Positions 16,360-25,443 are shown, counted from the stretch's first letter. The stretch is DNA of 64,000 bases from Lachnoclostridium sp. UBA5725 (GCA_002419585.1 DIGJ01000040.1:282741-346740); one strand, 5' to 3'. Notes: generated by a model from the sequence alone, not told the origin. Program-made: numbers and translations.

Positions 16360-17148
16360 ATGAATAGTGTAATAGATTTGCAGCTATGGCAAACGATTGC
16401 CGCTTATGTCTTTGTCTTAATTGTAATGCTTATTCTTAAATTAAAAGGAATTCCAAGAGAAAAGGAATTATTTATTTCTTCCTTAAGAATGACAATTCAG
16501 CTTATTCTTACAGGGTATCTATTGGTATACCTTTTTAACACCTCATCGCCTCTGTATACGATTCTGATTTTAGTTGCGATGGAGGTCTTTTCTGTTCACA
16601 CTATTATAAAAAGGGCGAAAGGTAAGCTTTCTTCAAAACTGAAACAAATAATTGCTTTATCAATGATTGCAGGTACCGTATCTTGCCTACTCTATTTTTT
16701 GCTCGTGGTTGTACGAATTAATCCTTGGTATGATCCCCGCTACTTTATTCCAATTGCCGGTATGCTGATCGGAAATTCTATGACAGGTATCTCTTTGGGT
16801 GTTAATCGCTTAATTGATGGAATGCAGACACACAAAACTCTTGTCGAAGGAGCTTTAATGCTTGGTGCAACGCCAAAAATAGCCGCAAAACAGATTGTGG
16901 ATAATGCCTTTGATTCGGCAATACTGCCTACCATCAATTCTATGGTTGGTATGGGCATTGTATTTTTACCTGGTATGATGACAGGTCAAATATTATCCGG
17001 CACTTCACCGGTCACAGCTATAGAATATCAAATTGCAATTATGCTTGGGATACTTGGTAGTGTGGCATTAACTGTAATTATATTTGTACAATTAGGATAT
17101 AAAACATTTTTTAACGCACAAAGCCAACTAAATATTGATGATCTGTAA
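16360..17148 (+). CDS. fetB: FetB-like ABC transporter permease
   Basis: This 262-residue inner-membrane protein of the UPF0014/FetB family has about six or seven helices. Family motifs include PIAGMLIGNSMTGISLGVNR and the cytoplasmic coupling loop ALMLGATPKIAAK, then GMGIVFLPGMMTGQILSG. AGGAGG precedes the ATG. With the preceding ATPase it forms a predicted metal (iron) exporter under PadR control. The gene ends 8 bp from the convergent BlaR1-like gene. Confidence 0.88.
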   Translation: MNSVIDLQLWQTIAAYVFVLIVMLILKLKGIPREKELFISSLRMTIQLILTGYLLVYLFNTSSPLYTILILVAMEVFSVHTIIKRAKGKLSSKLKQIIALSMIAGTVSCLLYFLLVVVRINPWYDPRYFIPIAGMLIGNSMTGISLGVNRLIDGMQTHKTLVEGALMLGATPKIAAKQIVDNAFDSAILPTINSMVGMGIVFLPGMMTGQILSGTSPVTAIEYQIAIMLGILGSVALTVIIFVQLGYKTFFNAQSQLNIDDL

Positions 17149-17155
17149 CATATGT

Positions 17156-18496
17156 CTAATGTCCAAAACCTTCTATTTTCCATCCAGTCTGTGGAGATTC
17201 ATAAACAATGTTACAATACCAATTTTGCTCTCCACTGCTGACAGTGAAGTCATTCTTGTATTGAAGATCAACCGTTACTCTAAAAACTTTAGTTTGTTTA
17301 TCCGGCTCATCGATCAGTTCGGCTTTTAACAGTTTTGCAGACTTCAGGTTATCAAAGGGTGATCTTACTCCGATTCCTGCATCCGTTAAAGGTAATCCGA
17401 TGACCTCATTAAATAATTCTTTATTTGTTATATTCGATGTTAAATTCCCTAACAGAGTTTTTTTTGAGACAACGTATGCCGCGCTCTTGGCATCCTTTTT
17501 ATCCAGCGATTTGAAATACTCCTCAACAACCTGTTCTGACTCTAATTTCGATAGTCTTTCTTCGTTGCTATCCGCTTTAATCATTTGAGAAAACCACTCG
17601 TTAAGCGTTAAGCCCGTCACTTTTTCAAAGCTGTTCCCTTTCAGACTACACGCATTAAAAGTCGTGTGTCGCCCAGCACTGATATACGCACCGATTATTT
17701 TGTTGTAGTTTTTTATAACAATACCTCTACAATTTTGTATTGGATAAAATTCCTGAGGCATGCTCTCATGGATTCTGTAAATTTTAACATCCAAGTTGGC
17801 GCTATTGGAATATCCGTTCATATCTAACCCTATATCCTTAGACAGCTCATTATTATATGCGTAATAGTATGCGTTCGGATTAAACTCAGATAAGACGCTG
17901 ATATTGTTAATTTTGTTATTCATAGCGCTGATTTGATAATCGAGCGTCCAGCCATATTCCTTAAACAGCGCCAAAGCATCCGTATCTTCTATATGTATTG
18001 CAATGTCTGTGTTCTCCAAAAACGAATCAATATAGCGCGCAAAATCTGTCCCTGTTTCGTAAAGACCACCATCTTTTTCAATATAAGCTTTATCATACAG
18101 TGTATTGTAGTAAAGCTTGCAGCTATCTCCACCACTGTCATTAGACAATTTTATCAAATAATGATTGGTATAATTGTTGTTCAAGTTATCCTCTTCCGCG
18201 ATTGTTTCACTGGTCCGTAGAATTGAATCAATGTAGGTTACTGTTGTTGCATCAGTTATCTCAAATTCATTCGTTGATTTAAAACCTATCATATCAGAGA
18301 GAAACTCAATTTTCACCCTATTATACTGGGTATGATACACCTCTTGTGTCGTATCAGAAGGATTTTCTGCCACATTATCTTCTAGCTTTATCGTGTCGCC
18401 CTGCTTAGGGACTGTAACAAATGCAATTACAACAATACTTAAGGTTAAAATTGATATTGCAACCACCCAAAAAGTGCGTTTTCTATAGCTCAACAT
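17156..18496 (-). CDS. BlaR1-like C-terminal half without peptidase domain
   Basis: This 446-residue protein has one membrane helix at residues 7-28 (FWVVAISILTLSIVVIAF) and a large extracytoplasmic part. The start, IKNMLSYRKRTFW, is the usual junction between the M56 peptidase and the last membrane helix of clostridial BlaR1-like proteins. Upstream in frame, codons for FWRGNVNGRIKN still match that family until a stop at 18560-18562, so the peptidase half seems to have been deleted. GGGAGG lies eight bases before the ATG, so this shortened protein may still be made. The C-terminal 120 residues resemble the DUF4829-type domain of such proteins. It could be a remnant or a stand-alone sensor. 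Confidence 0.65.
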   Translation of the reverse strand: MLSYRKRTFWVVAISILTLSIVVIAFVTVPKQGDTIKLEDNVAENPSDTTQEVYHTQYNRVKIEFLSDMIGFKSTNEFEITDATTVTYIDSILRTSETIAEEDNLNNNYTNHYLIKLSNDSGGDSCKLYYNTLYDKAYIEKDGGLYETGTDFARYIDSFLENTDIAIHIEDTDALALFKEYGWTLDYQISAMNNKINNISVLSEFNPNAYYYAYNNELSKDIGLDMNGYSNSANLDVKIYRIHESMPQEFYPIQNCRGIVIKNYNKIIGAYISAGRHTTFNACSLKGNSFEKVTGLTLNEWFSQMIKADSNEERLSKLESEQVVEEYFKSLDKKDAKSAAYVVSKKTLLGNLTSNITNKELFNEVIGLPLTDAGIGVRSPFDNLKSAKLLKAELIDEPDKQTKVFRVTVDLQYKNDFTVSSGEQNWYCNIVYESPQTGWKIEGFGH

Positions 18497-18623
18497 GTTT
18501 TTAATCCTCCCATTTACATTCCCTCTCCAAAAGCTAGAAGACTTCCATTTTCGTACCAGTTAACTAGTTTCAAAATGAGTGTGCCTATCGATTAGCTATT
18601 CAATTTGTTACTCAACTAATCCA

Positions 18624-20012
18624 TTATTTCAAATTGTCCGATACTTTGATTATTATATAACAACCATGTTTTTGTTTTTTAATCATATAACCCTCTTTTA
18701 ATTTAAGGCTCCAACCATCTCCAATAATATTTTTACCAGATATCTGTATATTTTTACTAGGGACAAATGCTTCATTCCAATCAGATGAGATTAACATTCC
18801 ACCTTTTGTCACAACTATTTTTCCAAAATCATCTATGATTTCAGCTGTTTCATATACATTACCATGATCTTTTAATTCCCATATATTATTTGGATTAAAA
18901 GATACTTGTGAATGATTCAGATTTAATCGAAGAATAGGACCACGAATAAATTTGTCAGAATATTGAGATGTGATCTTTTCCCTTTCTTGGTTTCTCTTAT
19001 ATTCATATTGATAAATTTCATCAAAGTGATATCCATTTTTACTTTTTTCTACTGATAAATCTGACAGATTTATGTTGTATTCATACCGAAGCATTTCACC
19101 TAAATCACTATCATATTTGATTGATTTTCTCCAGTCTTTACTACATTCATCTAGTAACAAACCGTAAAGTACACCAGAATGATATCCAAAAGATCGTATA
19201 AAAGTTTGGGTTCTTTTTTCATCCAAATAACGTTCCCAGTCACTTTGCAGTATTTGTCTCATTGAGTCATCCGTTGAATAAACAAGTCTTTCTGATGTAT
19301 ATTCTGCCATCCCTTCTTGTATTTCAAACTTATTTTCGTCTATTGCTGAATGATATTTATTTCTTCTAGTTATACGAAATGCTAACGCATCCGCAATCGC
19401 TTTTTCCTTCTCCTTACCCGAACTATCCAGTGCTTTATGTAAGGCTTCCCATTCTAATTTGAGATAGATTCTGGCATCCATTTTATCCATATGACTATTA
19501 TCATAGCCACCACTGTGACTGCTATCTTGTCCTAATTCTTTTTGCAGATTATGAAACATCTCGTGTACATAGGTAACTACTGTATCTGATAAATCATCAC
19601 TCTCCGAATAAAGTATCATTGCCCATTGTTTACCGCCATACTTAATGGTTGTATTCGCTATACCTACATCATCGGTAAGCTGACCTTCATATAGGTCACC
19701 TATCTTCTTAAATTTCCCCTTATTATCTGCTTCCGTGGCAATTACCTTTCTAGTATCAGGATCTACGACCATTACTCTGGTAGCTAGAGGTATTCCCCAC
19801 ATCGTTCCATTATCTACATCATCGATCGACTTAACTATCTCAAGAATTTTCATAATTCTTGCTATGGACATATTCCCAACTTTATCATCGGATACCTTAT
19901 CCGTTTTCAAGATTGTTTCTTGCTTTTCATAAGGAATAATCATTGCATAAGATTTCGTACGGACCATTATTACGCTAATAAAAATTATTGCTAATACTAC
20001 ATATTTCTTCAT
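18624..20012 (-). CDS. Secreted zinc metallopeptidase-like protein (HExxH)
   Basis: This 462-residue protein has a signal peptide (residues 1-23, cut probably after SYA). The zinc motif HEMFH is at 150-154, and about 80 residues later EGMAEYTSERL offers the third ligand Glu (about 233-237), the layout of gluzincin peptidases. The C-terminal 110 residues are beta-rich and may bind the substrate or surface. No named family was recognised. AGGAGTGAG precedes the ATG. It follows a two-component system on the same strand, and direct repeats in its promoter region suggest control by that response regulator. Export beyond the membrane is expected. Confidence 0.68.
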   Translation of the reverse strand: MKKYVVLAIIFISVIMVRTKSYAMIIPYEKQETILKTDKVSDDKVGNMSIARIMKILEIVKSIDDVDNGTMWGIPLATRVMVVDPDTRKVIATEADNKGKFKKIGDLYEGQLTDDVGIANTTIKYGGKQWAMILYSESDDLSDTVVTYVHEMFHNLQKELGQDSSHSGGYDNSHMDKMDARIYLKLEWEALHKALDSSGKEKEKAIADALAFRITRRNKYHSAIDENKFEIQEGMAEYTSERLVYSTDDSMRQILQSDWERYLDEKRTQTFIRSFGYHSGVLYGLLLDECSKDWRKSIKYDSDLGEMLRYEYNINLSDLSVEKSKNGYHFDEIYQYEYKRNQEREKITSQYSDKFIRGPILRLNLNHSQVSFNPNNIWELKDHGNVYETAEIIDDFGKIVVTKGGMLISSDWNEAFVPSKNIQISGKNIIGDGWSLKLKEGYMIKKQKHGCYIIIKVSDNLK

Positions 20013-20038
20013 TCATCTCACTCCTAAATATTATTATT

Positions 20039-20111
20039 ATGAACGATTTGTTGAGCTCAACTGTTTGTTCATGAGAATAATATATTAGGTAATTCTATAC
20101 GAATTCTATAC
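20039..20111 (-). promoter_or_regulatory. Candidate response-regulator sites and dyad before the metallopeptidase
   Basis: The direct repeat AATTCTATAC occurs at 20091-20100 and 20102-20111, 11 bp apart, the usual phasing of OmpR/PhoB-type binding sites. Closer to the gene is a dyad at 20039-20072: ATGAAC and GTTCAT around a central GTTGAGCTCAAC. No clear -35/-10 pair was recognised. Confidence 0.5.
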
Positions 20112-20134
20112 TTATTATTAATATCGTATGTAAA

Positions 20135-21307
20135 TTATTCAGACGGATCTACATTTAATTTTATGGAAAAGGATACGCATGCTCCACTGTTTTCTTTATG
20201 CGTGATATCAAGATGACTATCATAGATATCCAGAAGGTACTTAGCAATTGCCAATCCCATTCCAGAATGGCCCCTTGCTTTATCTGTACTATAGAAAATT
20301 TCCGTGGCATATTTTACTGCCTCAGGACTAAATCCGTCACCATCATCTTCAACCATAAAGATTAATTCTCTATTATGCAGACTTATTCTAATTGTTATCT
20401 TACTCTTTGCAAATCGCAGGGCATTTTCTATCATTTTATCCAATACGAATTGAGTTAGAACAACGTCAAACATACATACTTTATTAAAATTGCATTGAAC
20501 ATCAATTTTTTTACCAGACTTCGCTTCCCAAATCTGACATTGTCGACGCAGATTTTCTTTCAATTCTAGTAAATTGACTTGAACAACTTTTATTTCCCAT
20601 TGCTCAAGATTTTTATAATTTTTCAATGCTTCTGAATACAACTCTATTCTTTTAATTGCATCATCTGACAACGTAAGCGATTGCTTAATATTTTCTATTT
20701 GATCCGTATTATCTAACAGGCATCGGATTACATCATTATTTCCTTTCAGAATTGTTAACGGCGTACGTAAGTCATGTGAAAAAGCACGCATCAGTAGATT
20801 TTGTTTCTCTTGTGTATCCCATAACTTTTGAAAGGTATCCTGAAGATTCTCACGCATGAGTTCGAAAGAATTGCATAACATCCCTATTTCATTGTCGCTG
20901 TTAGACTTTAATTTAAAATCAAGATCCTGTTTTGAAATCTTATCCATACTATATTGTAACAACTCAAACTGTTTTTTCAATTTTGTTCTATAAAAAATGT
21001 AAGCTGTAAGAAAAATACTGAATCCAAAGATTCCTATTGGCATAAAAATTTTAATATGTTTTAAAAGTTGAAACAAATTCTGATTCTCCATAGAAGACAT
21101 ACCCTCATAAGAACCTTCATCACTAAAAATAGTAATAAGCATATTTCCATGCAAAACGAGTGAATCCGGTTTTGGGTTAAGTTGATTGATAAAAGCCCAG
21201 TCAATCCATTGGGAAATACAAAGATATGTTGCTTCTGCCACTATTAAGCCAATCCCAAAATACAGGATTAAACTGATAAAAATAGAATGATGTTTTATTT
21301 TTTCCAT
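20135..21307 (-). CDS. Sensor histidine kinase
   Basis: This 390-residue kinase has two membrane helices (about 9-30 and 90-108) around a short extracellular sensor of about 60 residues. A HAMP linker (about 110-165) is followed by the phosphoacceptor box AFSHDLRTPLT (His near 180). The C-terminal ATPase domain shows DKMIENALRFAK (N box), EDDGDGFSPE (G1) and SGMGLAIAKYLL (G2). It overlaps the response regulator gene by 13 bp. It is followed by a secreted metallopeptidase gene, the likely target. Confidence 0.9.
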   Translation of the reverse strand: MEKIKHHSIFISLILYFGIGLIVAEATYLCISQWIDWAFINQLNPKPDSLVLHGNMLITIFSDEGSYEGMSSMENQNLFQLLKHIKIFMPIGIFGFSIFLTAYIFYRTKLKKQFELLQYSMDKISKQDLDFKLKSNSDNEIGMLCNSFELMRENLQDTFQKLWDTQEKQNLLMRAFSHDLRTPLTILKGNNDVIRCLLDNTDQIENIKQSLTLSDDAIKRIELYSEALKNYKNLEQWEIKVVQVNLLELKENLRRQCQIWEAKSGKKIDVQCNFNKVCMFDVVLTQFVLDKMIENALRFAKSKITIRISLHNRELIFMVEDDGDGFSPEAVKYATEIFYSTDKARGHSGMGLAIAKYLLDIYDSHLDITHKENSGACVSFSIKLNVDPSE

Positions 21308-21966
21308 CGATACCCTATCCCCCAGATTGTCTCGATATATTCTATATCTTGTTTGTCAATTTTTTTTCTAATTCTTTTAATATGTTCGGTTATTGCAATA
21401 TCAGCGTCACCTTCCGCGCAAAAACCCCAAACTCTCTCATAAATACGTTCTTTCGAAAATACCTGCCCCTTGTTAAGAGAAAGCAATTCAATAATTTTAT
21501 ATTCTTTTTTTGTAAGATTGATTGCTTCATTATAATAGCCCACTTGGTTTGCAGAATAATCAATCCACAACTCACCGAAATATTTAACCGTTGCATTCGA
21601 TATTTGCCGATTTTCTCTACGTAAATGTGCTTCGACACGTGCATAAAGTTCCTCTATGGAAAATGGTTTTATTATGTAATCATCGCCTCCTACAGATAAT
21701 CCTCTGATTCGGTCTTGTTCCTCTATTTTTGCAGAAAGAAACAAGATCGGGCATGCTACCTTATTTCGTATTAATTGACATAATTCAATTCCATCCATAT
21801 CTGGCATCATAATATCCATTAAAATAAGATCTGGCTTTTCACATAGTTTCTGTAATGCTTCCTTTCCACTGTTTGCCACTAAAACCTCATATCCTTTATC
21901 AACAAAGTATAGTTTTATAAAGTTTAATATTCCCACTTCGTCATCAACGACTAGCATTTTTTTCAT
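21295..21966 (-). CDS. OmpR/PhoB-family response regulator
   Basis: The 223-residue protein has a receiver domain (VVDDE at 6-10, phosphoacceptor Asp near 51 in LMDIMMPDMDG, Lys near 100 in IKPFS). A winged helix follows (about 130-222) with VWGFCAEGDADIAITEHIKRIRKK and the terminal IWGIGYRWKK. It partners the overlapping kinase. The 11-bp direct repeats before the downstream metallopeptidase gene are its best candidate sites. The 144 bp upstream (21967-22110) show no clear feature. Confidence 0.92.
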   Translation of the reverse strand: MKKMLVVDDEVGILNFIKLYFVDKGYEVLVANSGKEALQKLCEKPDLILMDIMMPDMDGIELCQLIRNKVACPILFLSAKIEEQDRIRGLSVGGDDYIIKPFSIEELYARVEAHLRRENRQISNATVKYFGELWIDYSANQVGYYNEAINLTKKEYKIIELLSLNKGQVFSKERIYERVWGFCAEGDADIAITEHIKRIRKKIDKQDIEYIETIWGIGYRWKK

Positions 21967-22110
21967 TTTCTCACCATTTGTATTTTAGAGCTACTACATA
22001 CAACCTTATCTTTGGGTTCAACATACATAAACATAGCTTTGCACAGGATGCGCTTATGAGCATACTGTATCAGCTTTGATCCGTATTTTCAAGTAAAGAA
22101 TTAATTGCTT

Positions 22111-22842
22111 TTATATAGTACAAAACGCTTCTTGTTCTTGAGATTTCTTAAGTGACTCCGCTTCCCACTGACAGAGAATGGAACGTTCTTCCGGCGTGTG
22201 AAACCAGTGCTCACCGCCCTCTATAACTGTTAGTTTGCAGCCAAAACGAGTGCTAAAGGTCTCCACTGTATCTGCGTCAATCTGTTCATCCTTTTCGGCA
22301 CATAAAATGAAGGTTGGAACATCCCAGGCGTCTATAGTGTGAGCGCGGACATAGGATAGATATTCAAAGGACAGTGTCTGACCAAAATCTGTTGGAATCA
22401 CTTTCTCACGTTTCAATCGTTCCTCCGTTATACCAGACCAGTGCATCAAATTCCGAATCATCCTCTCCATATCAACCAAAGGAGAGACCAGAAGGCACTG
22501 CACCAACGGCTCACCGGAAAATGCCAAAAGGCTAAACCAGCTTCCGATGCTGTTGGCTCGCAGTGCAATCTGCTGCCAGTTGGCTCTTGCATATTGCATT
22601 ACCTGATGGAGTTCTGGGACAACGTGCCATGGATCAAAGGAAATTGATCCACCAACACGTTCACCATGTTCTGGAAGATCTATACCCAACACCTGCCAAC
22701 CTATGGGGCAGACTACTGTCGCAAATGCTCTGGCTTCTTCTTTATTACCTCCCTGTCCGTGAACAAACAGGAATAGCTGTTTGGATGCCTCTCCGAACAA
22801 TATGGCGGGCATCTCTCCAATTATCAAATGTTGCTCTTTCAT
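22111..22842 (-). CDS. Alpha/beta hydrolase
   Basis: This 243-residue soluble hydrolase has an oxyanion loop HGQGGNK near 29, a nucleophile elbow ALRANSIGSW (Ser near 98; Ala-Asn-Ser-Ile-Gly instead of the usual Gly before the Ser), an acid EKDEQID near 186 and a catalytic His in GGEHWFHTPEE near 212. The substrate is unknown; such proteins near TetR genes are often esterases or peptidases. The gene and its divergent TetR partner are clearly richer in G+C than the surrounding DNA, which suggests acquisition as a pair. Its promoter carries the shared operator. Confidence 0.8.
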   Translation of the reverse strand: MKEQHLIIGEMPAILFGEASKQLFLFVHGQGGNKEEARAFATVVCPIGWQVLGIDLPEHGERVGGSISFDPWHVVPELHQVMQYARANWQQIALRANSIGSWFSLLAFSGEPLVQCLLVSPLVDMERMIRNLMHWSGITEERLKREKVIPTDFGQTLSFEYLSYVRAHTIDAWDVPTFILCAEKDEQIDADTVETFSTRFGCKLTVIEGGEHWFHTPEERSILCQWEAESLKKSQEQEAFCTI

Positions 22843-22860
22843 TATATTCCTCCAATCAAA

Positions 22861-22953
22861 ACTAATCTAATTAGTATTTTAGCTATTCATGTTCATTTTG
22901 TCAATTGTAAAACTAATATTATTATTGACAAAACTAATCGGAATAGTTAAACT
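22861..22953. promoter_or_regulatory. Divergent promoters with paired TetR-type operators
   Basis: Leftward: TTGACA (22904-22899), 17 bp, TAAAAT (22881-22876). The operator ACTAAT-CTA-ATTAGT (22861-22875) lies right over the start. Rightward: TTGACA (22925-22930), 17 bp, TAAACT (22948-22953). The operator ACTAAT-CGG-AATAGT (22933-22947) fills its spacer. A half-site ACTAAT is at 22912-22917. One repressor could shut both genes. Confidence 0.88.
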
Positions 22954-22984
22954 GACATAAACAATGAAAGGGCATGGTAAAGAA

Positions 22985-23542
22985 ATGCGGATAACAAAAA
23001 AACAGATACTCCAGACGGCGTCTGATATTGCGGATCAGGATGGACTTTCCGGAGTTTCCCTAAAAGCCGTGGCTGCGGCGCTCCAAATTCGCACTCCATC
23101 CTTATATAATCATATTGACAGTCTGGAAGGTCTTCTGCTTGAGGTAGCTCATTCCGGTATGCGTGAAATAAATCATCAGATAACACAGACTACTGTTGGA
23201 ATTTCAGGCGATACAGCAATTCAGTCGGCAGGCGAGGCGTACCTTTGCTTTATGATTGCACATCCCGGCGTTTACGAAACGATTCAATGGGCGACGTGGC
23301 ACCAAAATAATGAGACTGAGCAGATCCTTTCTGACTATCACTGCCTAATGGGAAAGCTAGTGCTGTCCTGTGGGCTGAATATTGCTGAGTTGGACCCGGT
23401 AGTCCGTCTGTTGGAGGGGTTTCTCCATGGTTATGCAACCCAGCAACTTGGTAGTGCACTGGCTCAACCAGATGTTGCCTTCGCGGATATGTCATCTGCG
23501 TTGGATGTTGTTTTACTCGGCATTCATCAGAAATATCAGTAA
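22985..23542 (+). CDS. TetR/AcrR-family repressor
   Basis: The protein is about 185 residues. An N-terminal TetR helix-turn-helix (TKKQILQTASDIADQDGLSGVSLKAVAAAL, then IRTPSLYNHI) is followed by a C-terminal ligand domain resembling the WHG-type TetR domain. I prefer the ATG at 22985: AAAGGG lies upstream, and an alternative ATG at 22964 would sit almost on the predicted transcription start. The divergent alpha/beta hydrolase is the likely target, through two matching 15-bp operators. Its base composition is richer in G+C than the neighbours, as in the hydrolase. Confidence 0.88.
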   Translation: MRITKKQILQTASDIADQDGLSGVSLKAVAAALQIRTPSLYNHIDSLEGLLLEVAHSGMREINHQITQTTVGISGDTAIQSAGEAYLCFMIAHPGVYETIQWATWHQNNETEQILSDYHCLMGKLVLSCGLNIAELDPVVRLLEGFLHGYATQQLGSALAQPDVAFADMSSALDVVLLGIHQKYQ

Positions 23543-23569
23543 GTGGAAATTGATTATTTCCCAAAAAAC

Positions 23570-23607
23570 ACCCTTCGTTATGCTCCCACAAACACATTCC
23601 GAAGGGT
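23570..23607. terminator. Weak hairpin after the TetR gene
   Basis: The inverted repeat ACCCTTCG / CGAAGGGT has a 22-nt loop and no T-run. It is the only structure seen in the 172-bp gap, so termination here is uncertain. Confidence 0.35.
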
Positions 23608-23714
23608 AATCAGCAAGTTCATCTTTATCTATACTTTCTGAAAACACAAGAACCGGCTGATTCAACATAGTGGAGTTATCTTCTCACATTACCATTAAAT
23701 TAGTTAATGATTCC

Positions 23715-24290
23715 TTATAAGTTCTTATCCACCATTTCTTTTAGAACAGGTAAAACGTCATTTTCAAACCATGGGTTTTGTTTCAACCAGCCAAGATTTA
23801 AAGGAGAAGGATGGACCAATGGAAAATAATCTGGTAAATATTTTTGAAAATTTCTCACTGTTTCAGTTAAACTTTTCTCACGTCTTTTATTTAAATAATA
23901 TTTCTGTGCATAGCTACCAATTAGAATTATCGTTTCAATATTTGGCATCTCATCTAGTAAACGTGGATGCCATTTTTCTGCAAAGCCTTTTCTAGGTGGG
24001 GCATCACCAGTTTTCGCTTTTCCCGGATAATAGAAATCCATGGGCAAATGAGCAATGTAATTTGTATTATAAAATATCTCACGAGATACGCCCATCCACT
24101 CTCTTAATCGGTCACCACTTACATCATTCCAAAATAATTGAGTTGCTTCTGCTTTTCGTCCCGGTGCTTGTCCAACAATAGCAATGCGAGCATCTGCAGA
24201 AGCTTTAAATAATGGTGAAATTCCCCTTTTTGTATAGGATTCATTCATTGGGTCAGCCATAATTTCTTGTATGATTTTTTCGTATATCAT
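23715..24290 (-). CDS. Uracil-DNA glycosylase family protein
   Basis: This 191-residue protein belongs to the UDG superfamily. Motif 1 is AIVGQAPGRKA near residue 37 (GxAPG water-activating loop) and motif 2 is HPSPLN near 160 (DNA-intercalating loop with catalytic His). The central FYNTNYIAHLPMDFYYPG segment is typical of a clostridial subgroup annotated as uracil-DNA glycosylase-like. It probably removes uracil or another damaged base from DNA. No iron-sulfur cysteines are visible, unlike family 4 enzymes. Confidence 0.8.
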   Translation of the reverse strand: MIYEKIIQEIMADPMNESYTKRGISPLFKASADARIAIVGQAPGRKAEATQLFWNDVSGDRLREWMGVSREIFYNTNYIAHLPMDFYYPGKAKTGDAPPRKGFAEKWHPRLLDEMPNIETIILIGSYAQKYYLNKRREKSLTETVRNFQKYLPDYFPLVHPSPLNLGWLKQNPWFENDVLPVLKEMVDKNL

Positions 24291-24357
24291 CAGATTTCAC
24301 TTCCATTCAATTATTATAACATTTTTCGTTACGATACGTGGGTTTATCATAGTTCCC

Positions 24358-24380
24358 AATAAGTGTCGTAAATATCCTTC
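24358..24380. repeat. 23-bp exact copy of an rlmD coding segment
   Basis: Positions 24358-24380 (core AAGTGTCGTAAATATCC) are identical to 29163-29185, where they encode EGYLRHLL of the RlmD-type methyltransferase. Flanking bases differ. The copy lies in the intergenic stretch 24291-24650, which otherwise shows only a promoter before the next gene. Confidence 0.7.
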
Positions 24381-24567
24381 TACCATCTATATCGTTCCTT
24401 AAATTATTCTTAAAATTCGCCTAATTTTTTTCAATATTCTTTTAAGCCTTGTCATGTAATATTGCATTGCAAACAAAAGAAAGGAGGCACTTTCAAGTTC
24501 GTGCCTTGGTTAGGAATCTACCTTATACCGTTACTAAACTACTTAGGGAAGCATAAGCTTTGCCTAG

Positions 24568-24596
24568 TTGTCATGGTTATACTATTATGTTACAAT
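24568..24596 (+). promoter_or_regulatory. Promoter of the lipoprotein gene at 24651
   Basis: TTGTCA (24568-24573) and TACAAT (24591-24596) are separated by 17 bp. The start would give a leader of about 48 nt with GAGGAGGAG before the ATG. Confidence 0.7.
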
Positions 24597-24650
24597 AACG
24601 CAGAATATAATTTATATATATTGGTTTGGGATATGAGGAGGAGACATAAA

Positions 24651-25316
24651 ATGAAAAAAAAATTACTCATAAATGCTATAGGATTGGCAATTATGCTTAC
24701 AGTTTCTGGCTGTGGAAATATAGTAGATTCTGAAGTACCTATTAATGAGAAAAGCATTTCTAATACTGCAAAGGAAGAGACAGCGGAGACAACAGAGAAA
24801 TCTGATGAAGCAGTTGATCTTTTAGATCAATTTGTAGCTGGAGAAATTGAAGCCGGTTATTTTGACTCTGATTACAATTTTAAGATTACAGATCTTAACA
24901 TGAATCCAGAAGAATGGGATGCATATAGTGTTGGTGATCGTCGTGATTTGGATAATGACGGTGAAGAAGAGCTTATTATGAATGGACCTTATGGCGGAAT
25001 GTATTTAGATGTCAAGGATGGAAAGGTTATGGTACTAGCAGAGGGAGAAGGTACTGCTGGTGAGATGACCTATGTTGAGTACGAAAATGCAATTTGGATT
25101 GTTCATAGTGATATATCACATGTAGGTAGAATGCTTTATAACTTCAAGAAATATAAAGGTGCAAATAACATCATTGATGAATTTGATTTAAATGCTGAGT
25201 ACTACGATAAGGAAGATGACATTTATGATGAAACAAGTAGATTCACATATCGTGGTAAGAAAATAACTATGGAAAAATTTGAGAAGTTACGTAGCGAAAT
25301 TCTCGGCATAGAATAA
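24651..25316 (+). CDS. Small lipoprotein of unknown function
   Basis: This 221-residue protein has a lipoprotein signal with lipobox LTVSGC (Cys at 21), an acidic Ser/Thr/Glu linker to about residue 60, and a soluble domain containing RRDLDNDGEEELIMNG. That segment resembles the calcium-binding DxDxDG repeats of VCBS/FG-GAP type, here as a single copy. It should be anchored outside the cell. The ATG at 24651 has a strong ribosome site; a frame open further upstream lacks one and crosses the promoter. It is followed by a secreted FN3 protein on the same strand. Confidence 0.7.
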   Translation: MKKKLLINAIGLAIMLTVSGCGNIVDSEVPINEKSISNTAKEETAETTEKSDEAVDLLDQFVAGEIEAGYFDSDYNFKITDLNMNPEEWDAYSVGDRRDLDNDGEEELIMNGPYGGMYLDVKDGKVMVLAEGEGTAGEMTYVEYENAIWIVHSDISHVGRMLYNFKKYKGANNIIDEFDLNAEYYDKEDDIYDETSRFTYRGKKITMEKFEKLRSEILGIE

Positions 25317-25443
25317 GATAAGAAAATCTAATTAACATTAATTCTATTGATTAGTAATTAGTTATTTGGTAAAATTTATTAGATTCAAACAATAGGGAGG
25401 AGAGTTAGCATAATAAATAAAATTGTGTTAACGAAAAACAATT

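Noticed and set aside
24462..24650. Longer reading of the lipoprotein gene with 63 extra codons
   Set aside because: It crosses a good promoter, has no ribosome site at its start, and would place the lipoprotein signal in the middle of the protein.
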